Assembly (NCBI RefSeq): GCF_019039035.1
Contig: NZ_JAHNZT010000002.1
Span: 372,001 to 436,000 of the forward strand
Source: Citreicoccus inhibens
Lineage (GTDB): Bacteria; Myxococcota; Myxococcia; Myxococcales; Myxococcaceae
Reading direction: 5' to 3'
Length of the DNA stretch: 64,000 nucleotides
How positions within the stretch are numbered: position 1 is the stretch's first letter; each line of letters opens with the position of its first letter. This document shows positions 34,291 through 42,428 of the stretch, in pieces. Made by a program: the position numbers and the translations under genes. The notes beneath the pieces are model-generated. The model searched no databases and was not told the DNA's origin. It saw only the letters and a list, made by a program, of their open reading frames with translations.

Positions 34291-36075
34291 TTATTCACCG
34301 CTGGAGCCGTGACCTGTCACTCGGGCCAGGCCGGCCAGACCCAGACGAACGTCATGCCAGCTCTTGGCCTTGTCCGAGGAGGCCTGGGCCAGCGCGGTGA
34401 AGGCATCCACCAGCTCGCGCGTGTCGCCCGTCCCCAGGTCGAAGGCGGCGAACGCGGCGGTCACCCAGCGACGCGCGTTCTTCTCCGCCTCGTTGAAGGC
34501 CTGGGCCCGGGCGTAGGCGGCCACCAGCTGCCCGTGGACCTGCGTCACCTCCAACTGGATGCCCGCGTGGATCTGCAGCTCCTGCGCGCGCAGCTTGTCC
34601 AGCTCCGCGCGGGCCTGCTCCAGCTGCGCGTCCTTGACGGGGATGTCGAAGGTGCCGCGCATCACCAGCCCGATTCCAGCGGTGCGCTCGTTGTAGGGAT
34701 CGTACGCGAAGGGGCTGAGCTGCCGCGTGGCGCTGGACGTCCAGCGGATGTCGTAGAAGCCCGCGAGCCCGAGATCCGGGTAGTAGCTCATCTCGCGAAT
34801 CTTGACCTCCTGCTCGCGCGCGATGATGCCCGCGGTGATGGCGCTGATCTCCGGGCGGCGGGACTCCGCCTCGCGGACGGACGCCTCCAGCGTGGGCGGC
34901 TTCACCTCGGAGTCGAGGGCGAGCTCCTCGGAGACCACCGTGACGGACTCGCCCGGCGCGGCGTTGGCGAGCAGCCGGATCGCCGTGAGCGCGAACTCCA
35001 TGCCCTGCTGGGCCTCGGCCTTGCGCGCCTCCACGAGCTGCCGGAAGTAGCGGACCTTGTACGTGTCCAGCTTGGACACCTGCGCCGAGTCCTCCGCCAG
35101 CAGCGCGTCGATGCGGCGGCCCGCGTCCTCCAGGCGCTTGGACACGTCGTTGATCTGCTCAACCCCGGCGCGGGCCAGCTGGTAGCCGTAGTACGCCTGC
35201 GCGGCCTGGTAGCCCGCCTCGTCGCGCGCCCGCTCACGCAGCGCCGCGCCGACGATGGGGCCCTGTTCACCCGCCTTCTTCAGCGCGGAGAGCTTGCCGA
35301 ACGTGTACAGCGGCAGCACGGCGTTGCCCGTGGAGAAGACCGTCACGCCCACCTTCCCGAAGTTCCAGTCGCCCTCGAGCGAGGCCTTGGTGGTGGGGGG
35401 ACCGCCCAGGCCGTTGTTGCGCGCCTCGGGGATGGGGCCGCCGGCGCCCAGGGTGACCTCGAACTTGGGGAACCACGCCCACTTCGCCTGCTGGTAGAGC
35501 GCCTGGAACTTGCGCAGCTCGGCGGTGGCCTCGGCCACGCGGGAGTCCGTGGCGCGGGCCCGCGCCACCAGTTGGGCGAGCGTCAGCGGTTGGTGCTTCG
35601 CCGCGGGCGCGGTGGAGTCCGGCACGGCCGGCGGCTGTGCGCCCTCGTTCGCGGTGCCCTCCGGCTGCGCGGCGGGGGCCAGCTGGGTCTGCACGGCATT
35701 GCCCGGCTCGCCCGCGGGCTGCGGCGCGATGGCCGGCGGTCCCGGAGGAAGGCGGGGCGTGGCGATTCCCGGCTTGATGGACGACGTGTTCGTCGCCGGA
35801 GCATTCGCTCCCGAGGCAGATGACGGGCTCGTCGAGGTGCCCGTGTCCGTCGAGGGCGTGGCGGGGCTGGTGCTGGGCGTGGAGGCGCCCGCCCCCTGAG
35901 AACCGGGGGATGGCGACGCGCCCGGGGACATGCTCCCCGGGGTGGGCGAGGTGGTGCCCGTCGCGGCCGTCCCAGGCGCGAGCCCTGGCGCCGGAGTTGG
36001 CGCGATCTGCGCTCCCGCCATCCCGGCCGAGAGCATCAACCCCACTGCGACGACCCTACCCGCTTCTCTGCGCAT
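34291..36075 (-). CDS. TolC-family outer-membrane protein with long Pro/Ser/Thr/Ala N-terminal segment
   Basis: 594 residues from ATG 36075 (MRREAGRVVAVGLMLSAGMAG, signal peptide). After the signal, residues 25 to about 155 are low-complexity Pro/Ala/Ser/Thr. Then a TolC-type repeat pair of long helices: LTLAQLVARARATDSRVAEAT, QLARAGVEQINDVSKRLEDA, QLEQARAELDKLRAQELQI, VTQVHGQLVAAYARAQAF. TolC proteins form outer-membrane exit ducts. It precedes the MlaC-like gene and is divergent from the aldolase. An earlier in-frame start at 36117 was not chosen because it would precede the natural signal peptide. Partner pump unknown, perhaps the RND exporter nearby. Confidence 0.85.
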   Translation of the reverse strand: MRREAGRVVAVGLMLSAGMAGAQIAPTPAPGLAPGTAATGTTSPTPGSMSPGASPSPGSQGAGASTPSTSPATPSTDTGTSTSPSSASGANAPATNTSSIKPGIATPRLPPGPPAIAPQPAGEPGNAVQTQLAPAAQPEGTANEGAQPPAVPDSTAPAAKHQPLTLAQLVARARATDSRVAEATAELRKFQALYQQAKWAWFPKFEVTLGAGGPIPEARNNGLGGPPTTKASLEGDWNFGKVGVTVFSTGNAVLPLYTFGKLSALKKAGEQGPIVGAALRERARDEAGYQAAQAYYGYQLARAGVEQINDVSKRLEDAGRRIDALLAEDSAQVSKLDTYKVRYFRQLVEARKAEAQQGMEFALTAIRLLANAAPGESVTVVSEELALDSEVKPPTLEASVREAESRRPEISAITAGIIAREQEVKIREMSYYPDLGLAGFYDIRWTSSATRQLSPFAYDPYNERTAGIGLVMRGTFDIPVKDAQLEQARAELDKLRAQELQIHAGIQLEVTQVHGQLVAAYARAQAFNEAEKNARRWVTAAFAAFDLGTGDTRELVDAFTALAQASSDKAKSWHDVRLGLAGLARVTGHGSSGE

Positions 36076-36324
36076 CAGTCCGCCTCGTGTGCGGCTCGCA
36101 TACATGGAAGCACGCACCGGTGCAGCATTTCTGTTCCAGTTCGCGACGTCACCGCTCTTCTTCTTGGGCCCTTCTTTTCATGCGGTCGCGTCCCCGCGCG
36201 CAAGCGGATGCCACTCGCAGACACTCGCCGAAGACAGTGCTTGGTCGGGAAGAGTCCGCATCGCAGAATCCCGCCGACTTTTTTCCGGAGCGGGCCCGCC
36301 CGCCCGAGTCCCGAGGCACACCGC

Positions 36325-37245
36325 ATGGCACACACCGACCGCGTCAAGCAGATCCTGTCCTGGTACCCCTCCGACAACCCCGGCACGCTCACCAACCTGT
36401 CCCGCCTGCTCAACTCGGGCACCCTGGCGGGCACCGGCAAGCTGGTCATCCTCCCCGTGGATCAGGGCTTCGAGCACGGCCCCGCGCGCTCCTTCGGGCC
36501 GAACCCGGCGGGCTATGACCCGGAGTATCACGTGCAGCTGGCCCTCGACGCGGGCTGCAACGCCTACGCGGCGCCGCTCGGCTTCCTGGAGGCGGTCGCG
36601 GGCAAGTTCGCGGGCGAGGTTCCGCTCATCCTCAAGCTGAACAACTCGGACTCGCTGGCCAAGGTGGCCGCCCCCATGTCCGCGGTGACGAGCTCCGTGA
36701 AGGACGCCGTCCGCCTGGGGTGCACGGCCGTCGGCTACACCATCTATCCAGGGTCCGCCGCGCGCAACGAGCAGTATGAGGACCTGCGCGACATCATCGC
36801 CGAGGCCAAGTCCTACGGCCTCCCCACCGTCCTGTGGGCCTATCCCCGTGGCAGCGTCAGCAAGGAGGGCGAGACGGCCATCGACGTGGTGGCGTACGCG
36901 GCGCAGATCAGCGCGCAGCTCGGCGCGCACATCATCAAGGTGAAGCCTCCGACGGACTTCCTCGAGCAGGCCGAGGCCAAGAAGGCCTTCGAGAAGGCCG
37001 GCATCGCCACCAAGACGCTGTCGGACCGCGTCCGCGAGGTCGTGCGCTCCGCGTTCAACGGCAAGCGCATCGTCATATTCTCGGGCGGCGAGGCAAAGGA
37101 CACGCCCACCTTGCTGGAGGAGATCCGCCAGATCAACGCGGGCGGCGGCTTCGGCTCCATCATGGGCCGCAACGCCTTCCAGCGCCCCCACGCCGAGTCC
37201 GTGAAGCTGCTCAAGGACGTGATGGGCATCTTCGCCGGCAAGTAG
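36325..37245 (+). CDS. fbaB: Class I fructose-bisphosphate aldolase (DhnA/FbaB type)
   Basis: 306 residues from ATG 36325 (MAHTDRVKQILSWYPSDN). Glycolytic or gluconeogenic aldolase that cleaves fructose-1,6-bisphosphate by a Schiff base. FbaB signatures: LPVDQGFEHGPARSF, LILKLNNSDSL, VGYTIYPGSAARNEQYED, GADIIKVKPPTDF-like segment HIIKVKPPTDF with the Schiff-base Lys, and VIFSGGEAKDTP for phosphate binding. Alone on the plus strand, divergent from TolC with 249 bases between; 105 bases then separate its stop from the terminator of the convergent tRNA-Ala gene. Confidence 0.95.
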   Translation: MAHTDRVKQILSWYPSDNPGTLTNLSRLLNSGTLAGTGKLVILPVDQGFEHGPARSFGPNPAGYDPEYHVQLALDAGCNAYAAPLGFLEAVAGKFAGEVPLILKLNNSDSLAKVAAPMSAVTSSVKDAVRLGCTAVGYTIYPGSAARNEQYEDLRDIIAEAKSYGLPTVLWAYPRGSVSKEGETAIDVVAYAAQISAQLGAHIIKVKPPTDFLEQAEAKKAFEKAGIATKTLSDRVREVVRSAFNGKRIVIFSGGEAKDTPTLLEEIRQINAGGGFGSIMGRNAFQRPHAESVKLLKDVMGIFAGK

Positions 37246-37350
37246 CCCGCGCGTTCGCGACCTGCCGCACCAGACGGCCGGGCTCCCACGGGAGTCCGGC
37301 CGTTCACGTGTCTGGCGGCCTGCGCGCTCGAGCCCGAGGCGATGTGGCGG

Positions 37351-37386
37351 AAAACAAAAAGCCCGCTGGGTTTCCCCAGCGGGCTT
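37351..37386 (-). terminator. Rho-independent terminator after tRNA-Ala
   Basis: Read on the minus strand: a perfect 12-bp stem (37375-37386 with 37359-37370), a 4-base loop, then TTTTTGTTTT (37360-37351). It lies 14 bases downstream of the tRNA and is the strongest terminator in the window. Confidence 0.9.
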
Positions 37387-37400
37387 CGTTCACTTCAGTG

Positions 37401-37473
<73 letters not shown>

Positions 37474-37537
37474 AGAATCTACTGCAACCACCCGAATCCG
37501 CCGTGGGGAGCGGTTCGTGCCGCGAGGCGGCGCACTT

Positions 37538-37939
37538 CTACCGCTTCTTCGTTCCAGACACCAGAACTGTTTGCGGCTTCGCGACGTTTTTTCCACCCTT
37601 CAACCGCTCGGCGATTTCCTCCCCTTCCCGGAGGATGTCCGTGATCTCCCGCGCGTGGGCCTCGGCCGCCTGCTCGGCGTCCTCCACCTGCTTGAGCACC
37701 CGCGCGAACGCGGCCGGCAACTCCAGCTTGCCCTTCTGCACCTGGCGCCAGACGGCCTCGCCCAGCTCCCGGTACGCCTGCTCCTTCTGATCCTTCAGGA
37801 GCGTGGCCCGGCCGTGCGCGCGCGCCAGCTCGGTGTTGCGCTCGACGGCCTCGCGGAGCTGGTTCAGCCGGGCCTGGGACGCCTGGAAGGCCTCCTGGAT
37901 CTGCTTCATGATCTCGGTCTGCTTCGCGTCGGCCGCCAC
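37538..37939 (-). CDS. Small coiled-coil protein of unknown function
   Basis: Not recognised. 133 residues, highly charged, almost entirely helical with heptad-like spacing (EAFQASQARLNQLREAVERN, VEDAEQAAEAHAREITDILREGEEIAERL), so a coiled coil is likely. No signal peptide. GTG 37939 has GAGGTGG six bases upstream; an ATG ten codons later is also possible. The C-terminus is basic (KPQTVLVSGTKKR). It sits between tRNA-Ala and rsmB, same strand as both. It may be a structural or regulatory protein; nothing more can be said. Confidence 0.7.
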   Translation of the reverse strand: MAADAKQTEIMKQIQEAFQASQARLNQLREAVERNTELARAHGRATLLKDQKEQAYRELGEAVWRQVQKGKLELPAAFARVLKQVEDAEQAAEAHAREITDILREGEEIAERLKGGKNVAKPQTVLVSGTKKR

Positions 37940-37997
37940 GTTTCGCCACCTCAGAGAGGAAGTCCGGGTTTTGCGTAGCGTGGCGCCTCGCTGGCTG

Positions 37998-39371
37998 TCA
38001 ACCCTGGGCCTTGCGCAGTCGGGCCGCGAAGAACCCGCCTCCGGGGACCCGCGGAGGCACCGCGCGCAGGAAGGGGCCATCACAGAGGAGCGCGGCGCGC
38101 TCGGGCGGCATCCCCTGCCCCACCGGCTCGAGCGAGAAGTCCGGGTGCTGGGCCAGGAACTCCCGCACCACGACATCGTTCTCCTCGGGCAACACCGAGC
38201 ACGTCGCATACACGATGCGCGCACCCGGCTTCGCCTGCCGCGCGACCTCCGCCAGCAATGACCCCTGCGTCGTCTTGAACTCGGTGACGGCCTTCGCGGA
38301 GAGCTTCCACTTCTGATCGGGCTCGCGCGCCAGCGAGCCCGAGCCGCTGCACGGCGCATCCACCAACAGCACGTCCGCCTCGCTCAGCGGCAGCGGGTGC
38401 GGGAAGGCGACCTGACGCAGGTGCCACTCGCGCACGCGATCCCTCGCGTCCGACAGCCGCCGTCGCGACCGATCTCCCGCCACCACCTTGCCCGTGGGCC
38501 CCACCAGATCCGCCAACGCCAGCGTCTTGCCACCCGCTCCGGCGCAGACATCCGCCACGGTGAGCCCCGTGAGGGCGCCGCCCTCGGGACGGCAGGCCTC
38601 GACGATGAGCTGACTGCCCACGTCCTGGACCTGGAGCCGCCCCGACTTCATCATCCGGGTCTCGAAGATGCGGTGGCTGGAGTCCGTCACGCGAAGCGCG
38701 TCCGGCGCCGCGGCGACCGCCTCGGCCTGGACGCCCTCCTCCAACAGCGCGGCCAACACCGCGTCGCGCGTCCCCGGGGGCCGGACGCGGAAGTGCAGCG
38801 ACGGCTCCTCATCCAACGCGGCGAGCAACCCCTCCAGCACGGGTTCCGGGTAGGCCTCGGCGAGCCGCTGCACCAGCCAGCTCGGGAATGAGTGGCGCAC
38901 CGCGAGCCGCTCGGGGAGCGCCTCCGGCAACGCCGGCTCCGACAGCGGCGCGGTCACCACGCTGGACAGGAGCGTGTCGTTGATGGTCCGAGGCCGCACC
39001 GGCCCGGGCAGACGGACCTCCGGGCCAATCCGCGCCCAGTCCTCTCCACAGAAGAGGCGGCGCCAGAGCGCGTACCGCACCAGCGCCTGGTCCTCATTGA
39101 GCCCGATCTTCCCCGGCGTATGGCCCAGCGTGCGCGCCGCCAGATCCAAGAGCCGCTGGTGTCGTGACAGCTCGCGCGCCGCGAAGGCCGCGAAGCGGCG
39201 CTCCTGGCCCCCCAACCCGTCCGCGTCCCGGAGGGCGTTGGCCAGCGCGGCCTTGAGCGGCTCGCCCTTCATCACCTCGATGTGCGTCTCCAGGGCGGCG
39301 GTGGCCGCGCGTCGAGACGGTCGCCCCAACCGCTCCGGAGGATGCGGCGAGGGCCAGACAGAGGAATCCAC
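37998..39371 (-). CDS. rsmB: RsmB-type RNA m5C methyltransferase
   Basis: 457 residues. N-terminal NusB-like helical domain (ALETHIEVMKGEPLKAALA, QERRFAAFAARELSRHQRLL) and C-terminal Rossmann methyltransferase: SAM motif VADVCAGAGGKTLALAD, motif IV DAPCSGSGSLAREPDQKW with its Cys, and motif VI VYATCSVLPEEND with the second, nucleophilic Cys. This is the domain order of RsmB, which methylates C967 of 16S rRNA. The spacing and motif VI fit the RsmB/NOP family; RsmF or another relative cannot be fully excluded. Flanked by the coiled-coil gene and the receiver-cupin gene. Confidence 0.88.
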   Translation of the reverse strand: MDSSVWPSPHPPERLGRPSRRAATAALETHIEVMKGEPLKAALANALRDADGLGGQERRFAAFAARELSRHQRLLDLAARTLGHTPGKIGLNEDQALVRYALWRRLFCGEDWARIGPEVRLPGPVRPRTINDTLLSSVVTAPLSEPALPEALPERLAVRHSFPSWLVQRLAEAYPEPVLEGLLAALDEEPSLHFRVRPPGTRDAVLAALLEEGVQAEAVAAAPDALRVTDSSHRIFETRMMKSGRLQVQDVGSQLIVEACRPEGGALTGLTVADVCAGAGGKTLALADLVGPTGKVVAGDRSRRRLSDARDRVREWHLRQVAFPHPLPLSEADVLLVDAPCSGSGSLAREPDQKWKLSAKAVTEFKTTQGSLLAEVARQAKPGARIVYATCSVLPEENDVVVREFLAQHPDFSLEPVGQGMPPERAALLCDGPFLRAVPPRVPGGGFFAARLRKAQG

Positions 39372-39381
39372 GGCGTGAAAC

Positions 39382-40053
39382 CTACTCTCTCAAGGGGACA
39401 CAGACCGCCAGGCAGCCCGCGTGCGTCCGTGCCTCGGGATGTTGCCCCGCGGACACGAAGAAATAGTGGGGACTGGAGAACCGCTCGCCCCCCACCGTCA
39501 GTTCACCTTCCACCACCACCACGCCGTGCCGCTCGCCCCGGTGCCCCCACGCGGTGGAGGCTCCTGGACCCATGCGTACCCAGGAATACCCGGAAGCTTC
39601 GGCCCCCGAGGGACGCGCCACTTCCACGCCCGGGCTGAGCGGCGACCACGACCCGCATCCCGGGCGAGGCCCTCCGAAGGCGGCCTGGTCCGCCGCGCGC
39701 CGGAGCGACAGGAAGCGATTGACCAGGGCGAGGATGTCCTCGAGCTGGAAGGGCTTGGTCAGCAGGCCATCGGGGCTGGTGGTTCCGAGCGTGCGGCCCA
39801 CCTCGTCGGGGGTCGCCGCGCTGACCACCGCCACGGCCTGGAGCTTGCTCCGAGCCGCCTCCAGGATGGTCCGGCCGTCCCGCTCGCCGCCGCCGATCCG
39901 CAGGTCCGTGATGACCAGCTCGTATCGCTCGTGCTCCAGGGCGGCCAGTGCCTCGTCGACACCGCCGGTCGCTCGCACCGTCGCGAGCTCTTCGACCAGC
40001 TCCGCCATTCCCTCCCGGAGGCTCGCGTCGTCCTCGACCAGCAGCACCTTCAT
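39382..40053 (-). CDS. Response regulator: receiver domain fused to cupin
   Basis: 223 residues from ATG 40053. Residues 1-120 are a receiver domain: VEDD acidic cluster (7-9), phospho-acceptor Asp50 in LVITDLRIGGG, Lys100 in LLTKPF. Residues about 134-223 look like a ChrR-like cupin: SGYSWVRMGPGASTAWGHRG, HGVVVVEGELTVGGERF, SPHYFFVSAGQHPEARTHAG. Metal ligands are present in part (His in WGHRG, His in GQHPEAR and RTHAG). A receiver joined to a cupin rather than a DNA-binding domain is unusual; output may be protein or metal binding. Located just downstream of tRNA-Leu on the same strand; no partner kinase is adjacent. Confidence 0.78.
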   Translation of the reverse strand: MKVLLVEDDASLREGMAELVEELATVRATGGVDEALAALEHERYELVITDLRIGGGERDGRTILEAARSKLQAVAVVSAATPDEVGRTLGTTSPDGLLTKPFQLEDILALVNRFLSLRRAADQAAFGGPRPGCGSWSPLSPGVEVARPSGAEASGYSWVRMGPGASTAWGHRGERHGVVVVEGELTVGGERFSSPHYFFVSAGQHPEARTHAGCLAVCVPLRE

Positions 40054-40102
40054 GGGGTCACTCCCACCTGGGCGCACCGTCATCCAACCGGTCTCGAGTG
40101 AA

Positions 40103-40188
40103 TGGCCCTCCCCGGACTCGAACCGGGACGCGGGGTCAGCCGCAGCGGATTTTGAGTCCGCCTCGTCTACCAATTTCGACAGAGGGCC
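40103..40188 (-). tRNA. tRNA-Leu (anticodon CAA)
   Basis: 86 bases with the long variable arm of leucine tRNAs. Acceptor GGCCCTC/GAGGGCC with discriminator A; D arm TCGAAATTGGTAGACGA; anticodon stem GCGGA/TCCGC around CTCAAAA, giving CAA; variable arm near TGCGGCTGACCCCGCG; T arm CCCGGTTCGAGTCCGGG. CCA is not encoded. Confidence 0.93.
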
Positions 40189-40283
40189 CCTCGACGCTGG
40201 GACGGGCAGACGTATACCGCGCTCTGCTCCGAGATGCATCCGAAGATTGCGGTGGTGCACGCACATCGCTAAAGGGGCACCCC

Positions 40284-41027
40284 ATGTACAACCTCATCAT
40301 CTCCCTGGCCGTGGGGCTCGTGGTCGGCGTGCTCGTGCACCTGACGGGCTTCTCGTGGTGGGCCTGCCTCATCCCGGGCATCATCGCCTTCTTCGCGTCC
40401 TTCCTCCTCCTGGCCCGGCGGGTCGCCAACCGCATCCAGGCGTTGATGACGGTCGTCCAGCAGGATCTCCAAGGACAGCCCGCCAGTCAGAAGGAGGCGC
40501 AGGCCAAGGTGGACCGCGCCGTGAAGACGCTGGAGCAGGGGCTCGCCTACGAGAAGTGGCAGTTCCTCGTGGGGCCGGAGATCCACGCGCAGATCGGCAT
40601 GCTCAAGTACATGGTCAAGGACATGGATGGCGCCAAGGCCCACTTCGACAAGGGCAGCGCGCGCAACTACATGGCCAAGGCGATGGAGGGCGCCCTGCAC
40701 TACCAGCGCAAGGACACCGCCGCGATGAAGGCCGCCTTCGAGGCCGCCGTGAAGAGCGGGAAGAAGGAGTCCATCGTCTGGGCCGTGTACGCCTGGTGCC
40801 TGCTGCAACAGAAGGACAAGGATGGCGCCCAGCAGGTGCTCGCGCGCGGCGTGGAGCAGAACCCGTCCGACGAGAAGCTCAAGTCCAGCCTGGCCCAGCT
40901 CCAGAACGACAAGCGCCTGAAGATGAAGCCCTACGAGCCGCTGTGGTGGCAGTTCGGCCTCGAGGCCCCGCCGGTCATGCCCCCCATGGGGGGTGGCCGC
41001 CGCGTCCAGTTCACCAGCCGACGCTGA
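40284..41027 (+). CDS. Membrane-anchored TPR protein of unknown function
   Basis: 247 residues from ATG 40284 with AAAGGGG upstream. Two N-terminal membrane helices (about 2-20 and 23-43, IISLAVGLVVGVLVHLTGF and LIPGIIAFFASFLLLARR), then a cytosolic TPR-like helical region: AVKTLEQGLAYEKWQFLVG, AQIGMLKYMVKDMDGAKAHF, VWAVYAWCLLQQKDKDGAQQ. The C-terminus is Pro/Gly-rich and basic. No family assignment. Alone on the plus strand between tRNA-Leu and the GGDEF regulator. A scaffolding or assembly role is typical of such proteins; nothing specific is visible. Confidence 0.75.
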   Translation: MYNLIISLAVGLVVGVLVHLTGFSWWACLIPGIIAFFASFLLLARRVANRIQALMTVVQQDLQGQPASQKEAQAKVDRAVKTLEQGLAYEKWQFLVGPEIHAQIGMLKYMVKDMDGAKAHFDKGSARNYMAKAMEGALHYQRKDTAAMKAAFEAAVKSGKKESIVWAVYAWCLLQQKDKDGAQQVLARGVEQNPSDEKLKSSLAQLQNDKRLKMKPYEPLWWQFGLEAPPVMPPMGGGRRVQFTSRR

Positions 41028-41428
41028 CGGGCGGAGGCGCCCTCGTGTCACGCCGGGCCCAGGGGCCCGGCAATTCCTACCGCTCCTCCTCGCGGGCTGC
41101 TGCAACGACTTCCGCTCGTTCCCCCGCGAGGCGCCGGCTCTCACCGCAAGCACTTGAAAAGACTTCCGCCGCGGCGTGCTCGAAAGGGCACGCTGCTTGC
41201 TCTCCGTGCGGGCTCGCAACGCGGGGGACGCACCCCATCGGCCACGGCGCCCAGGCGCGTGGGTCGGGTGTCCGGAGGTCTCGGGTGATGGGTGCAGGGG
41301 GAATCGGGTGCGCGGAGGACCGGCAACGGGCGGAGGAGTGGACGGCGCGGCCTCCGGTCGTGCCGGGAAACCCTGGTGGCGCCCCAACGCCTCCCACCGC
41401 CGAAGCTCGCGTTGAGGGAGGCAGGGAC
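41028..41428. other. Intergenic region before the GGDEF regulator
   Basis: 401 bases, GC-rich. No convincing gene, terminator or promoter pair; GAGGGAGG at 41414-41421 is the ribosome-binding site of the next gene. I looked for a c-di-GMP (GEMM-type) riboswitch because a diguanylate cyclase follows, but the conserved GEMM core is not there. The region is long enough to hold an unrecognised regulatory RNA. Confidence 0.45.
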
Positions 41429-42385
41429 ATGGAACGTCTCGGCCGGAGCCATGGACGCGCCCTTCTCCTCATCATCGAGGACGACGCCGGTGTCCGCGAC
41501 AGCCTCCGGGAGCTGCTGACCCCGCGCTTCGAGGTGCTGTGCGCCTCCGAGGGCGGCGCGGGGGTCGAGCTGGCGCGCGAGCACCGGCCGGACCTGGTGC
41601 TGTTGGATCGCTTCCTACCGAACGCGGATGGCCTGTCCGTGCTGGAGACGCTCCAGCGCGACGCGCGCACCCAGCCCCTGCCCGTCATCTTCCTGACGGG
41701 GGACGCGGATGAAGCGACGCTCGAGCGCTGCCTGGAGATGGGCGCGGTGGACTTCATCCACAAGCCGGCGAGCGCGCGGGAGCTGACGGCTCGGATCGAT
41801 CGAGCGCTGCGGCAGAGTGAGCAGCAGCGGCGGCTTCAAATCTTGGCGCAGACGGATGCGCTCACGGGATTGGCCAACTTCCGCGCGCTGTCGGTGCGAC
41901 TGGACGAGGAGTTTCGCCGCGCCGATCGCTACGGCTATCCGCTGAGCGTGGTGGTCATCGACCTGGACCACTTGAAGGCCCTCAACGACGGCTTGGGCCA
42001 TGACGTGGGCAACCAGGCCATCCTCGCGCTGGCCACCCTGCTCCAGACGAACCTGCGGGAGTCGGACTTCGCGGCGCGCTTTGGAGGGGACGAGTTCGTG
42101 GTGCTGCTGCCGCACCAGACGGCGCAAGAGGCGTCCGTCTTCGCCGACCGCATCCGCACCGGCATGCACGGCGTGAGCGTCCACAAGAGCGATGGAAGGC
42201 CCGCTCCCTTCGGGCTGAGCGTGAGCGCGGGCGTGGCCGACCATACCTTGGAGACAGCCCGCGGCAGCACCGAGTCGCTGCTCCAGGCAGCGGACGCGGC
42301 GCTGTACGAGGCCAAGCGCGAGGGACGCGACCGGGTGGTGGTGTTCGGCCAGCCGCTCCATGCGTCGCCCGCGCACCGACATTGA
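41429..42385 (+). CDS. Response regulator diguanylate cyclase (receiver-GGDEF)
   Basis: 318 residues from ATG 41429, with GAGGGAGG just upstream. Receiver domain 10-125: IEDD pair, phospho-acceptor Asp60 in LVLLDRFLPNADG, Lys112 in FIHKPAS. Short linker, then a GGDEF domain: DALTGLANFRAL, VVVIDLDHLKALNDGLGHDVG, and the intact active site RFGGDEFVVLL (GGDEF at 219-223). RESD at 210-213, five residues before GGDEF, is an inhibitory I-site, so feedback by c-di-GMP is expected. Makes c-di-GMP on phosphorylation, by family knowledge. The next gene, also with a receiver domain, follows 43 bases downstream; a c-di-GMP-binding PilZ protein is encoded at 55600. Confidence 0.93.
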   Translation: MERLGRSHGRALLLIIEDDAGVRDSLRELLTPRFEVLCASEGGAGVELAREHRPDLVLLDRFLPNADGLSVLETLQRDARTQPLPVIFLTGDADEATLERCLEMGAVDFIHKPASARELTARIDRALRQSEQQRRLQILAQTDALTGLANFRALSVRLDEEFRRADRYGYPLSVVVIDLDHLKALNDGLGHDVGNQAILALATLLQTNLRESDFAARFGGDEFVVLLPHQTAQEASVFADRIRTGMHGVSVHKSDGRPAPFGLSVSAGVADHTLETARGSTESLLQAADAALYEAKREGRDRVVVFGQPLHASPAHRH

Positions 42386-42428
42386 GACGTGGCACGTGGG
42401 TACTTGGCGGGCGCGAGCGAGGGCGCGG

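Noticed and set aside
37274..37303. Hairpin after fbaB
   Set aside because: Stem of eight pairs without T run and with an imperfect inner part; too weak to call a terminator.
41028..41428. Possible c-di-GMP riboswitch before the GGDEF regulator
   Set aside because: I looked for the GEMM conserved core and tetraloop-receptor pieces; short GC matches exist but the pattern is not there. A covariance-model search would decide.
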